Shown: piece by piece, positions 34,527-44,978 of the stretch
Position numbering within the stretch: position 1 is the stretch's first letter
Layout of the letters: each line of letters opens with the position of its first letter
Notes under the pieces: model-generated
Told to the model about the DNA's origin: nothing
Seen by the model: only the letters and a program-made list of their open reading frames with translations
Databases searched by the model: none
Translations under genes and position numbers: made by a program
NCBI RefSeq assembly: GCF_003026355.1
Contig: NZ_PYON01000001.1
Location: forward strand, 124,001 to 188,000
Direction: 5' to 3'
DNA from: Photobacterium kishitanii
GTDB lineage: Bacteria; Pseudomonadota; Gammaproteobacteria; Enterobacterales; Vibrionaceae
Length of the DNA stretch: 64,000 nt

Positions 34527-37500
34527 TTATTCAGCTGATTTAGAATGAATATTTAATAATGTTAACTCTCTTAGTGCTACGGCAAATTTAGCAAATTCAT
34601 GCACTGTCCCTATTTTAAATTCCGTTAATACACTTTCCCAACGCTTAATCGGAACAGGATGTTGATCAATCCATTGCCGTACACACTCTTCTGGCTGAGA
34701 GGCTGTATTTTGAATAACTGAAATAGTGAGTTGTCGTTGTTGCCAATCGAGCTCTTCCCTAAATGATGCTCGTGCCAATGCTTGCCAGTGATTATCTACG
34801 GGTTGATTATTAATTTGTTTCAAAAACCAGTGTAATGATAAATCAACACCAACAATAAAATACACGCGAGCAATATGGCTTACATCCTGTTGTTGATGAT
34901 CTGCAATTTGACCAATATCCATCGCACAATATAAACTTGATAGCCGCACAATATCATTAGCCAAACTTTGAGGTACACCGACGTTTATCAAACGTTGAGC
35001 TTGCTGTTGATGCTCTTGTACTTCGTCCGTGACAAGGTAACTTTCTAAGTTTTCCCGTAAATCAATAATATAAGGCGTATAGAAACTGATCTGTTGTTCT
35101 ATCGTTAACTTTCTATCTTGATTACGTAACAGCCATCGCGTTATTCGGCGTAACATTCGACGACATTGAAACAGCATGTCGTATTGTGTCTCTGTGGCAA
35201 CTTGGTTATCTAATCGACGAATAGCGCTATACAGTTCAGGAAAATTGAATATTTCACGTCCCACAACATACGCAGATGCAATATCCGTTATTAATGAGCC
35301 TGTCTCTTCATGTAGCCGCGTAACAAAATTACACCCCATTTCATTCGACATCTGATTAGCTAATGCTGTCGCTATAATTTCTTTAGTTAACGGATGATGA
35401 TTCATTTGTGGGTGATATCGTTGTAATGCTGATGGAAAATATTTCGCTAACTGGTTACGGTGAAAAGCTTCATTAGCAATATCATCACTCTCTAATTGTT
35501 GTTTTAAGACCATTTTCCCATAAGCCACCAGCACTGATAGTTCAGGCCGAGTCAGACCTATTCCTGCTTTTTCTCGTTCAATTAAAGTTTCATCATCAGG
35601 TAAATACTCAAGACAACGGTCCAATTTCCCTATTCGCTCTAAATGATGAATAAAACGAATTTGTTCTTTCAGTAATACCGTCTTCTGGTATTGAGTAACC
35701 GATATTGATTCACTTTGACAATAAGCATCAGCTAATACTTGTTGACTCACATCGGCTTCCATCTTATCCAATAACACATTGCGCTGCTTATAAGTCAAAT
35801 CACCAGCAACAACGAGGCTATTTAATAAGATTTTTATATTTACTTCATTATCAGAGCAGTCAACACCCCCGACATTATCAATAAAATCACAATTAACCCT
35901 TCCCCCTTGTTTAGCATACTCAATCCGTCCTAATTGAGTTAGGCCGAGGTTGCCACCTTCCCCAACAATCTTTGCTTTTAATTGATTACCATTAATTCGT
36001 AATCCATCATTCGCACGATCGCCAACATCAGTATTTGATTCTGTTTCTGCTTTAATATAGGTACCAATACCGCCATTCCACAACAAATCAACATCCATCA
36101 TCAAAATCAATTGAATCAATTCATTCGGGGTACAGCTGTGTTTTTTTGTTTGCAGTAATTTTTTTATCTCTGGCGTAAGTTTAATCGCCTTGCTACGACG
36201 AGAAAACACACCGCCACCAGCCGAAATGAGTGTTGAATTATAATCTTGCCAACTAGACCGTGGTAATTCAAATAAGCGCTGCCTTTCTTGAGTACTGGCC
36301 TGTTCATCTGGTGCTGGATCAATGAAAATATGTTGATGATTAAAAGCAGCAATTAAACAAACATGAGGTGAAAGTAACATACCATTACCAAACACATCAC
36401 CGGCCATATCACCAATACCAACGCAGGTAAATGGCGTCGTTTGACAATTAATCCCTAATTCACGGAAATGCCGTTTAACTGATTCCCATCCTCCTTTCGC
36501 AGTAATGCCCATCTGCTTATGGTCATAACCATGTGATCCTCCAGAGGCAAAGGCATCACCTAACCATAGTTGATAATCTGCAGAGATTGAATTAGCTAAA
36601 TCAGAAAAAGTGGCAGTGCCTTTATCTGCAGCAACAACCAAATAAGGATCATCGTCATCATGGCAACGAACATCTACCGGTGCAACAACCTTACCTTCTA
36701 TAATATTGTCAGTCACATCAAGTAGCGCTTCTATAAAATGTTTATAACAACGCATACCTTCATGAGTGACTTCTTCTCGCGTTTTTAATTGCAGTTGCCG
36801 TTTACATACAAAGCCACCTTTAGCCCCCACAGGTACGATTACCGTATTTTTTACTTGCTGTGCTTTCACTAAACCTAATATTTCGGTTCTAAAATCTTCC
36901 TGTCTATCCGACCAACGCAGCCCACCACGAGCAATTTTACCTGCCCGTAAATGCACTCCTTCAATATCAGGTGCATACACAAAAATTTCAAACATTGGAA
37001 TGGGGGCTGGAATGTCGGGAATATTAGTGGGTAATAGTTTTACAGCTAAACAATGCTTAGGTTGATAGTCACTATCATGTTGATAATAATTAGTGCGAAC
37101 AGTTGCTAGAATCATATCGATATAACGTCGAATAATACGATCATCATCTAAACTTTCTACCAATTCTAACTTTTGCTCTAATTTTGACACTAACGCTTGC
37201 TCGTTTTTGAGTGAATGATTGCATTTTGTATTAAAGCGTAACTGAAACAGCTTTACTAAATCGCATGCAATATCACTATGGTACGTTAACGTATCTTCAA
37301 TATATTGCTGACTAAATGGAAACCCGACTTGGCGCATATAGCGAGCGTAACAACGCAAAATAGTCACTTCTCGCCCAGTTAATCCTGCATTTAGCACTAA
37401 TCGATTAAAACCATCACTCTCAAGTGTTCCTTGCCAAATCAAAGCCAATGCATTTTGAAACCGATCTCTTGCTTCTATTAAATCAATACCACCACGGCGG

Positions 37501-39347
37501 CTATGTAGCATTGAAAAATCAAGCACCCAATAAACGGTATTCTTTGCCGTTATAACTTGATATGGAGATTCACCAACAACACGTAAACCTAAGTTCTCCA
37601 ACATTGGCATGACATCAGAAAGGTAGATGGGTTGAGTTCGGTGAAAAAGTTTAAGTTTAACGACACAAGAATCTGAAGCTTCTTCTTGGGGTCGATAAAA
37701 TAGCATGCCAAGCTTGTTAGTATCGCTTAGCTGTTCTAATTGAAGTACATCCGCGACAGCATAACCGGGTAGCATTTGTTCTTTATAAGATCGAGGAAAT
37801 GCATTGGCATAATTTTTAGCCACCGCAATACCTTTACTTTCACCAAGATTAGCGACTAAAGCATGAGTTAATCTGTCTTCCCACAATGAAGCGACTTCTA
37901 CCAAATTATGCTCAATCTCTTTAACATCAATATCGCTATTATTGTTATCAACTCGCACAATATAATGCGTTCGAGCTAACCGACTCTCTGAAAAAAACGT
38001 CGTAAACTCAACATGTTCATTAGACCCAAGATACGCTTTTAATATCCGTTGCGTCTTTCGCCTTAGCTCAGTGTTATAGCGTTCTTTACTGACATACACC
38101 ATGCATGAAAAAAAACGACCAAAGGGATCTCGCCGAATAAATAACCGTAATAAATCACGATTTTGCATCTGTACGACGCCCATCCCCACAGTTAGCATTT
38201 CATTTTCATTCGCTTGAATAAGCTCATCGCGAGGATAGGTTTCTAATATGTTATTTAACGCTTTCCACGAATAAGATCCAGGTGAATATCCACTGGCTTG
38301 TAAGATACGACTAACACGATTACGTATTAAAGGAATATTACTGACGGTTTGATGATAAGCACTTGAGGCGTATAAGCCAATAAAGCGGTGCTCCCCAATA
38401 ATATTGCCTTCAATATCAAATCGTTTAATACCAACATAATCAATATAAGCTGGACGATGAATACGTGACTTACCATTACTCTTGGTAAGAATAAGTACTT
38501 CAGGTTTTTGTGCCTCAATACGTGCAGATTCAGGAAGGCTAGATAATCTAAATGAAGCCGCTGATGTGGTTTTAGTGAGTAGCCCTAAACCAGTATGTTT
38601 AACCGGTGTTAATTCATAATCGCCATCTACAACGCTAAGATCATAAGTATGATAGCCCATAAAGGTAAAATTATGCTGAGTTAACCAATCAATGAACTCG
38701 AGTGCTTCTTGGCTATGTTCCTTTGAAATAGGTAAATCATGATCTTGCAATTCAGACGCTATTTGCAGTAACTTTTGTTGCATTGGCTGCCAATCATGTA
38801 CCACCAGCGTAATGTCTTTTAATAAAGAAGTTAACTCCCGCTTTAATTGCGCTATTTCGGCTTTTGTAGGTAAACGATCAACCTCAATATGAAATAAAGT
38901 TTGTGGATCGCCATCATCACTACAAGCCTTAATAATTTGTCCATCATCATCACGTTGAAAGCGATACGGTCCATTAAGCATTAAATGGCTTGTTATATCG
39001 AGTCGATCTAACACCATTCGAACAGAATCAACTAAAAATGGCTGATCCGGTGTCACAATCTCAACCACGGTATGAGTCGATTTCCAGCCATGAAGACTAA
39101 CACTTGGGTTGTAAACTCTAACAGAGATCTGATCCGGTTTGTTCATAGCCAAATGTTGCCATAAACTCAGGATCGCACCATAAAGATCAGATTCGTTACG
39201 CTGTAACAGGTCGTCATCGGCGAGCTGCCCTAATAGTTGCTGGGCGAGTGTCATAACTAAAACACGTTGAGGGGGCTTTACTTTTTCAGCAATTAAGTCA
39301 TACACTTTTTCAAGTAAAACGGGGACGATATTGTCGGGTGCAGTCAT
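34527..39347 (-). CDS. NAD-specific glutamate dehydrogenase, large (180-kDa) type
   Basis: 1606 aa, the usual size of the L_180 class. Catalyses oxidative deamination of glutamate to 2-oxoglutarate in amino-acid catabolism. N-terminal regulatory segments (about 1-700) contain ACT-like domains. The catalytic core (about 800-1250) has GGLRWSDRQEDFRTEILGLVKAQQVKN, GAKGGFVCK and the dinucleotide-binding part KAKIVGEGGNLGLTQLGR. It stands alone on its transcript, flanked by pyrD (leader elements between) and DUF2835. Confidence 0.96.
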   Translation of the reverse strand: MTAPDNIVPVLLEKVYDLIAEKVKPPQRVLVMTLAQQLLGQLADDDLLQRNESDLYGAILSLWQHLAMNKPDQISVRVYNPSVSLHGWKSTHTVVEIVTPDQPFLVDSVRMVLDRLDITSHLMLNGPYRFQRDDDGQIIKACSDDGDPQTLFHIEVDRLPTKAEIAQLKRELTSLLKDITLVVHDWQPMQQKLLQIASELQDHDLPISKEHSQEALEFIDWLTQHNFTFMGYHTYDLSVVDGDYELTPVKHTGLGLLTKTTSAASFRLSSLPESARIEAQKPEVLILTKSNGKSRIHRPAYIDYVGIKRFDIEGNIIGEHRFIGLYASSAYHQTVSNIPLIRNRVSRILQASGYSPGSYSWKALNNILETYPRDELIQANENEMLTVGMGVVQMQNRDLLRLFIRRDPFGRFFSCMVYVSKERYNTELRRKTQRILKAYLGSNEHVEFTTFFSESRLARTHYIVRVDNNNSDIDVKEIEHNLVEVASLWEDRLTHALVANLGESKGIAVAKNYANAFPRSYKEQMLPGYAVADVLQLEQLSDTNKLGMLFYRPQEEASDSCVVKLKLFHRTQPIYLSDVMPMLENLGLRVVGESPYQVITAKNTVYWVLDFSMLHSRRGGIDLIEARDRFQNALALIWQGTLESDGFNRLVLNAGLTGREVTILRCYARYMRQVGFPFSQQYIEDTLTYHSDIACDLVKLFQLRFNTKCNHSLKNEQALVSKLEQKLELVESLDDDRIIRRYIDMILATVRTNYYQHDSDYQPKHCLAVKLLPTNIPDIPAPIPMFEIFVYAPDIEGVHLRAGKIARGGLRWSDRQEDFRTEILGLVKAQQVKNTVIVPVGAKGGFVCKRQLQLKTREEVTHEGMRCYKHFIEALLDVTDNIIEGKVVAPVDVRCHDDDDPYLVVAADKGTATFSDLANSISADYQLWLGDAFASGGSHGYDHKQMGITAKGGWESVKRHFRELGINCQTTPFTCVGIGDMAGDVFGNGMLLSPHVCLIAAFNHQHIFIDPAPDEQASTQERQRLFELPRSSWQDYNSTLISAGGGVFSRRSKAIKLTPEIKKLLQTKKHSCTPNELIQLILMMDVDLLWNGGIGTYIKAETESNTDVGDRANDGLRINGNQLKAKIVGEGGNLGLTQLGRIEYAKQGGRVNCDFIDNVGGVDCSDNEVNIKILLNSLVVAGDLTYKQRNVLLDKMEADVSQQVLADAYCQSESISVTQYQKTVLLKEQIRFIHHLERIGKLDRCLEYLPDDETLIEREKAGIGLTRPELSVLVAYGKMVLKQQLESDDIANEAFHRNQLAKYFPSALQRYHPQMNHHPLTKEIIATALANQMSNEMGCNFVTRLHEETGSLITDIASAYVVGREIFNFPELYSAIRRLDNQVATETQYDMLFQCRRMLRRITRWLLRNQDRKLTIEQQISFYTPYIIDLRENLESYLVTDEVQEHQQQAQRLINVGVPQSLANDIVRLSSLYCAMDIGQIADHQQQDVSHIARVYFIVGVDLSLHWFLKQINNQPVDNHWQALARASFREELDWQQRQLTISVIQNTASQPEECVRQWIDQHPVPIKRWESVLTEFKIGTVHEFAKFAVALRELTLLNIHSKSAE

Positions 39348-39430
39348 GCATATGCTCCAACATCTTTATAATTATACTAATAAGTATAGAGTTTGATGCT
39401 GGGGGCGTAACTTTTTAGAGGAGTATTAAT

Positions 39431-39649
39431 CTAAATACGTTCAATTGTCTCGAATTTGTTATCGCTATTAACTAAAACACGAAATTTTCCAGCTATACCT
39501 GCATGAGTTAAAAATCCACGTAACCTCACCGCTGGCAATTGAAGCTTTAATCCCGTATCGGTTAATACCACCACACTACTTGCGGCACCAGAATAGTGCT
39601 GTAAGAATATATTGTAGCTAATATTAACGTTAAACGTAAAACTGCGCAT
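39431..39649 (-). CDS. DUF2835 family protein
   Basis: 72 aa. The pattern FNVNISYNIFLQHYSGAAS followed by LPAVRLRGFLTHAGIAGKFRV matches DUF2835, a small cytosolic gammaproteobacterial family of unknown function. It lies 83 bp upstream of the glutamate dehydrogenase gene in the same orientation and probably shares its transcript. Confidence 0.87.
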   Translation of the reverse strand: MRSFTFNVNISYNIFLQHYSGAASSVVVLTDTGLKLQLPAVRLRGFLTHAGIAGKFRVLVNSDNKFETIERI

Positions 39650-39706
39650 AACTTATTAACCTATATCTAAAGATTTAAAAATATTATAAAACAATAGCAT
39701 AAAATA

Positions 39707-39737
39707 AAAGCCAGTCACTATTTTAGTGGCTGGCTTT
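39707..39737 (-). terminator. Terminator of pepN
   Basis: AAAGCCAGTCACT and AGTGGCTGGCTTT form a 13-bp stem with one G-T pair and a 5-nt loop; T-rich sequence follows on the minus strand. Confidence 0.88.
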
Positions 39738-39766
39738 AGTTTCATAACCATTTAAATCACGAATGA

Positions 39767-42397
39767 TTATTTTTGGTCAAGTGCTTTTTGTACTTTTTCA
39801 AATAAGTCTTTTGCCAGATTATCCATGGCAGCTAACTTTTCAAGTTGAGCACGCATCAATTGTTGACGACTCACATCGTAATGACGAAGTTTAAGCAATG
39901 GCTCAATTAAACGCGCAGCAACTTGCGGATTACTGGTGTTTAAAATCACTAATATCTCAGTTAAAAATTCATAGCCAGAACCATCTTTAGCATGAAAATG
40001 TACCGGATTATTAGCACTAAAACCTGCAACTAAACTACGGGTGCGATTTGGGTTTTTAAGGCTAAATGTTGGGTGATTCATAGTATTACGTACATTCTCT
40101 AATGCATCAGCAGCAGGATTTGTACCTTGCAACATAAACCATTTATCCATCACTAAACCATCATGGCTCCACTTATCACTAAAGTCAGCCATTTGCGCAG
40201 CACGACAACTAAGTTGCGCATTATTTGCAGCCGACATTGCGGCCATTGTATCTGTCATGTTATCTGCTGCTTTATATTGCGCAGCAACTAATGCATTTCC
40301 TTGCTCTGTATATGCAAGGTATGACAAGCATTTATTACGCAGTGCACGTTGTGCCATTGCCGCATGATCGAGGCTATATTTAGCTTGAGTTAAGCTATGA
40401 TAAATTGCGCTAAACTCATCTTCCATCTCAGTGGCTAATAATTGCGTAAATGCGCCAGCAACCTGATTAATCGCATCCACATCAACAGTTGTATACCAAC
40501 CTGCAATTTCATTTTCACTTGGCAGAGTTAGCATTTCAGCAATAAAAGCTGGATCAAGATTTTCATCCAGTAATGCGCCACGGAAAGCATCAATAACCGC
40601 GTCAGGTAATGTAATATTTTGACCCTGTTGTACACGTTCTACATTTTGGCGGATATATTTTGCCAATAACATTTGACCCGCATCCCAACGAGCAAATTCA
40701 TTAGATGCGTGAACCATTAAGAAAATAAGTTCATCATCAGTGTAGTCATATTCTAAAATTACCGGAGCAGAAAACTCACGTAGCATAGAAATAACAGGTT
40801 GCTCGACTACATTATCAAACACAAATGTTTGCTCGGCTTCTTTTACATCAAGTACATGATGTACCGATTGGCCATTACTCTGTAAAGCAATCACTTCACC
40901 TTTGCTATTGTATAACTCAATATCAAAAGGAATATGTAACGGCTGCTTTTCAACTTGCTCAGCCGTAGCTGGTGTCTGTTGGCGAATAGTTACAGCGTAA
41001 CTCGCCTTCTCCGCATCATAAGCTGTTGATACTGTTACAACAGGCGTACCTGCTTGACTGTACCAACGACGGAAACGGCTAAGATCAATTCCCGATGCAT
41101 CTTCCATTGCTTGTGCAAAATCATCACACGTTGCAGCAGTGCCATCATGACGCTCAAAATACAGCTTCATGCCAGCTTGGAAGTTTGCTTCACCTAATAA
41201 AGTATGAAGCATGCGGATCACCTCACTACCCTTTTCATACACAGTTAAGGTATAGAAATTATTCATCTGAATCACTTTTTCAGGACGAATTGGGTGTGAC
41301 ATTGGACCACGATCTTCAGCGAATTGTGGTCCACGAACAATACGTACATTAGCAATACGGTTAACAGGTCGAGAGCCCAAATCAGACGAAAACTCTTGAT
41401 CACGGAACACCGTTAAGCCTTCTTTTAAACTCAATTGGAACCAATCACGACAAGTAACGCGGTTACCGGTCCAATTATGGAAATATTCATGACCAATAAC
41501 GGCTTCAATACCTTGATAATCAGTATCTGTAGCGGTGTTTGGATTGGCTAATACAAATTTAGAGTTAAAGACATTAAGACCTTTATTCTCCATTGCGCCC
41601 ATATTAAAGAAATCAACCGCCACAATCATGTAGATATCAAGATCGTATTCAAGACCGAAACGTTCTTCATCCCACTTCATTGAGTTTTTAAGGGATGTCA
41701 TCGCATAATCGGCACGATCAAGATTGCCCTTATCGACAAAAATCTCTAGTGCAACATCACGTCCGCTCATAGTGGTAAATGTGTCACGTAAGACATCGAA
41801 ATCACCGGCAACAAGTGCAAATAAGTAAGATGGTTTAGGGAATGGGTCTTGCCACTGAACCCAATGACGCCCATTATCAAGCTCACCTTCTGCAATACGA
41901 TTACCATTGCTTAGCATGTAAGGAAAAGCGGCTTTATCTGCAATAATTTTAGTCGTGAAACGTGCTAAAACATCTGGACGATCTAAATAAAACGTTATAC
42001 GACGGAAACCTTCTGCTTCACACTGGGTACAGAAACCACCACCAGATTTATATAGACCTTCAAGTAAGGTATTGGCTTCAGGATTAATTTCAGTCGTAAT
42101 CGCCAATTCAAAATCAGCAGGAAGGTTTGTTAACGTTAAATGTCCTGACTGCTGGTGGTAATCTTGCCAAGCTTGACCATTCACACTCACGTTAATTAAT
42201 GTTAAATCATCACCGTCTAACACTAACTCAGCGTCCGCTTGTTCGCTAAGACGTACTACATGACTAATGGCAACAACAGTGGTCTTGGTATCATTAAGGT
42301 CAAATGTCAGATCAATATCAGTAATGGTATAATCAGGCGAACGATAGTCTGAACGATATTTTGCTGCTGGTTGAGTCACAGTAGAATGTTCTGTCAT
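39767..42397 (-). CDS. pepN: Aminopeptidase N (M1 family)
   Basis: 876 aa cytosolic zinc aminopeptidase, close to the E. coli length (870). The substrate-binding GAMEN motif (FNMGAMENKGLN) and the zinc motif HEYFH-x18-E (VIGHEYFHNWTGNRVTCRDWFQLSLKEGLT) are intact. The C-terminal helical domain is complete. Major enzyme for degrading peptides from proteasome-like proteases. It is divergent from pncB, as in E. coli. Confidence 0.97.
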   Translation of the reverse strand: MTEHSTVTQPAAKYRSDYRSPDYTITDIDLTFDLNDTKTTVVAISHVVRLSEQADAELVLDGDDLTLINVSVNGQAWQDYHQQSGHLTLTNLPADFELAITTEINPEANTLLEGLYKSGGGFCTQCEAEGFRRITFYLDRPDVLARFTTKIIADKAAFPYMLSNGNRIAEGELDNGRHWVQWQDPFPKPSYLFALVAGDFDVLRDTFTTMSGRDVALEIFVDKGNLDRADYAMTSLKNSMKWDEERFGLEYDLDIYMIVAVDFFNMGAMENKGLNVFNSKFVLANPNTATDTDYQGIEAVIGHEYFHNWTGNRVTCRDWFQLSLKEGLTVFRDQEFSSDLGSRPVNRIANVRIVRGPQFAEDRGPMSHPIRPEKVIQMNNFYTLTVYEKGSEVIRMLHTLLGEANFQAGMKLYFERHDGTAATCDDFAQAMEDASGIDLSRFRRWYSQAGTPVVTVSTAYDAEKASYAVTIRQQTPATAEQVEKQPLHIPFDIELYNSKGEVIALQSNGQSVHHVLDVKEAEQTFVFDNVVEQPVISMLREFSAPVILEYDYTDDELIFLMVHASNEFARWDAGQMLLAKYIRQNVERVQQGQNITLPDAVIDAFRGALLDENLDPAFIAEMLTLPSENEIAGWYTTVDVDAINQVAGAFTQLLATEMEDEFSAIYHSLTQAKYSLDHAAMAQRALRNKCLSYLAYTEQGNALVAAQYKAADNMTDTMAAMSAANNAQLSCRAAQMADFSDKWSHDGLVMDKWFMLQGTNPAADALENVRNTMNHPTFSLKNPNRTRSLVAGFSANNPVHFHAKDGSGYEFLTEILVILNTSNPQVAARLIEPLLKLRHYDVSRQQLMRAQLEKLAAMDNLAKDLFEKVQKALDQK

Positions 42398-42777
42398 TAT
42401 TTGAAATCCTTTATGATTAGCTCCAATGCTAAATGCACGAGCTACCGATTAATGTTGACTGTTATATAATTGATATTGTGTCACCAATAACACTTTTCAA
42501 GCTTGAATTCATAGACAATATTTATTATCGCTAACGTAATCGTTTACGTATATTAATAGCAATACACGTTGAGATGATTAATGCAACAGTCACAATAGGT
42601 AAACTTGATATTCCTTGACGTAGTTAACCTCTTAGGTCACAATCTCACACCAGTTAAATAGTTTAGTTATTTATTTACTAAGTCTTATAAACCATGTCCA
42701 AGACATTGAATTTAAAGATCCTATAATTATAAAAATAAATTCTTTAAGTTTATTAATTTGAGTATCTACTACCAGAT
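42398..42777. promoter_or_regulatory. Divergent promoter region of pepN and pncB
   Basis: No gene is seen. A LacI/PurR-family-like operator, ACGTAATCGTTTACGT, lies at 42534-42549: an imperfect palindrome with a central CG, 13 of 16 matches to the PurR box. No NadR or NrtR site is recognised. Confidence 0.4.
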
Positions 42778-43977
42778 ATGAATAATAACAGACACAATAA
42801 TGGGGTTATCGACTCCCTGCTTGATACTGATGCTTATAAACTGCATATGCAACAAGCCGTTTTCCATCAATACCCAGGCGTTGAAGCTGTGGCAGAATTT
42901 CATTGCCGTAGCGAAGAAGATTTACGTCCGTATGCTGCTGAAATTAAAGCACAAATTGATCAAATTGCGACCTTATCTTTCACTCAAGGTGAACTTGACT
43001 TCTTATCGACTCTGACTTTCTTTCATGCCGATTACCTTGCGTTTCTAAAAGATTTCAAACTTAATGCAAATGATGTTGAAATTGATACCTCCGGTGATCA
43101 ATTAGCAATTACTATTCGTGGCACATGGCTGAGTATCATTTTATGGGAAGTACCTTTACTTGCCATTATTTGTGAAATTCGCTGTAAACATCTTTACCCA
43201 CAAGCCACTACAGCGATGGCAATTGAGCAGTTAAAATCAAAAATTGACCGCTTCTATCACGACGCTAAAAAGTGTGATTTAAGCCAATTTGCGTTAGTTG
43301 ACTTTGGTACTCGTCGCCGTTTTTCAAAAGATGTTCACCATCATGTTGTTGATTATTTAAAAGACAATATGCCTGAATTTAAAGGAACATCGAACTACTA
43401 TCTTGCTTACACGCGTGGTTTAACACCTGTCGGTACTCAAGCACATGAATGGTTCCAAGCACATCAACAACTTTCAGGTGAATTGGCTGATTCCCAGCAA
43501 CTAGCCCTTAATCGTTGGTTACAAGAATATCCTCATGATTTAGGCATTGCGTTAACTGACTGTATCAACATGGATGCATTCTTACGCGATTTCGATCAAC
43601 GCCTTTCAGAGCGCTTTATTGGTTTACGCCATGATAGTGGTGACCCTATTTCTTGGGGTGAAAAAGCCATTACGCACTATAAATCTTTAGGTATTGACCC
43701 AAAAACTAAATCTTTAGTATTTTCAGATAGCCTAACACTTGATAAAGCATTAGTTATTTATAAACACTTTAATGATCATATCAATGTTAGTTTCGGTATC
43801 GGTACTCAACTCACCTGTGATTTACCTGGTGTTAAAACACTAAATGTTGTTTTAAAATTGACGGAATGTGAAGGTCGACCAGTAGCAAAGATTTCTGATG
43901 AACCAGGAAAGAGCATTTGTCGTGATGAAAACTATCTAGACCAGCTACGTACTGCTTTTAAACTAGTCAACGAATAA
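42778..43977 (+). CDS. pncB: Nicotinate phosphoribosyltransferase
   Basis: 399 aa. Makes nicotinate mononucleotide from nicotinate and PRPP in NAD salvage. [20 protein letters not shown] near the N-terminus, [10 protein letters not shown], the phospho-acceptor His region [17 protein letters not shown], and FRHDSG-like GLRHDSGDP are conserved. C-terminal [15 protein letters not shown] matches. Divergent from pepN. Confidence 0.97.
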   Translation: MNNNRHNNGVIDSLLDTDAYKLHMQQAVFHQYPGVEAVAEFHCRSEEDLRPYAAEIKAQIDQIATLSFTQGELDFLSTLTFFHADYLAFLKDFKLNANDVEIDTSGDQLAITIRGTWLSIILWEVPLLAIICEIRCKHLYPQATTAMAIEQLKSKIDRFYHDAKKCDLSQFALVDFGTRRRFSKDVHHHVVDYLKDNMPEFKGTSNYYLAYTRGLTPVGTQAHEWFQAHQQLSGELADSQQLALNRWLQEYPHDLGIALTDCINMDAFLRDFDQRLSERFIGLRHDSGDPISWGEKAITHYKSLGIDPKTKSLVFSDSLTLDKALVIYKHFNDHINVSFGIGTQLTCDLPGVKTLNVVLKLTECEGRPVAKISDEPGKSICRDENYLDQLRTAFKLVNE

Positions 43978-44007
43978 TTGGCTACAAAAGATAAAGTTAT
44001 CATTCAA

Positions 44008-44039
44008 TAAAAAAGCGAACAATCATTGTTCGCTTTTTT
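44008..44039 (+). terminator. Terminator of pncB
   Basis: AAAAAAGCGAACAA pairs with TTGTTCGCTTTTTT around a 3-nt loop. The symmetric flanks mean it may also end the convergent 223-aa gene. Confidence 0.92.
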
Positions 44040-44078
44040 ATGCTTTTAATACCATACTAATACAACCCATCGTTGCTA

Positions 44079-44750
44079 TTACTCTCGACTTAATATTGCT
44101 TCCATTCCAAAATGCTTGTTGGTAAGCGTTAAAGTGTTATGTCCATTTAATACAAAATAACTGTCATGTTGCCCTTCTTCATACAATAATACTATCTGAT
44201 CATCTTCTAAATAATACACACCTCGGTGCTCTTTCTTTTTCCCTGCTTGATTAGATATTTCAGCCGAAAATAAAAAATCAGGACGTAAAGATAATGCAAA
44301 CTCTGAAATATTATCAGCTACATCTTGTCCTGAAATAGTTTCTGTTCGCCAATTTCCAGCTAAATGTTCAGGTGCAAGTTTGGTGAAGTGAGCACCATCA
44401 AGAACAAACCGATTATAATTAAGCAAATAGGTATGCATTTGATCATCATCACCAGATGAAAAGAAAGTGATATTGGTATCATCAATATCATAGTTACCCG
44501 TCCACTGCTCAACTTTGCCATCAATCCGTAATAATCGCATCGAAAAGTGATAGTCTGATTTAAACATTACATGCATTGCACGATAACTTTCACCATCACT
44601 TTCTATACCCTCTTGTTGATTACTAAACCAATACCAATTACCTAATAAAAAGGGGTAGTCAAATTCAGTAATATCATCAGCAATCGAATTTACACTGAAC
44701 AAGCTCAAGATAAATAACCAGAAAAAATAAAACGTCTTCATCATACGCAT
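44079..44750 (-). CDS. Secreted protein of unknown function with two lipocalin-like repeats
   Basis: 223 aa with a signal peptide (about residues 1-24, ending NSIA). Two repeat units follow: LLGNWYWFSNQQEGI...YHFSMRLL..GKVEQWTGNYDIDDTNITFF and LAGNWRTETISG...FLFSAEISNQAGKKKEHRGVYYLEDDQIVLL. Both share the pattern GNW-x-hydrophobic-strand-GxYxxDDxxI of small lipocalin-like barrels. Likely a periplasmic or outer-membrane-associated ligand-binding protein. No specific function is recognised. Stands alone between pncB and prc. Confidence 0.72.
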   Translation of the reverse strand: MRMMKTFYFFWLFILSLFSVNSIADDITEFDYPFLLGNWYWFSNQQEGIESDGESYRAMHVMFKSDYHFSMRLLRIDGKVEQWTGNYDIDDTNITFFSSGDDDQMHTYLLNYNRFVLDGAHFTKLAPEHLAGNWRTETISGQDVADNISEFALSLRPDFLFSAEISNQAGKKKEHRGVYYLEDDQIVLLYEEGQHDSYFVLNGHNTLTLTNKHFGMEAILSRE

Positions 44751-44913
44751 TTCCCCTTGCTGAATATTTTAGCTTTTGTATTTCCCCTTCAAATTGCAGA
44801 GGTCTCATACTTAAAGCTAGTTGGGAAACCTAATTTTCGATGAAAAATATGCTGATTATCACACTTTATGATTTAATCTCTCTCAATAATAATACAAAAA
44901 ATCACAGACAAAA

Positions 44914-44935
44914 AAAGCGCTCCTAAGAGCGCTTT
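44914..44935 (-). terminator. Terminator of prc
   Basis: AAAGCGCTC and GAGCGCTTT form a 9-bp stem with a CTAA loop; on the minus strand a T7 run follows. Confidence 0.9.
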
Positions 44936-44978
44936 AATAATAGAGACATCAACAAGATAATGTCATTCCGTATCATAC

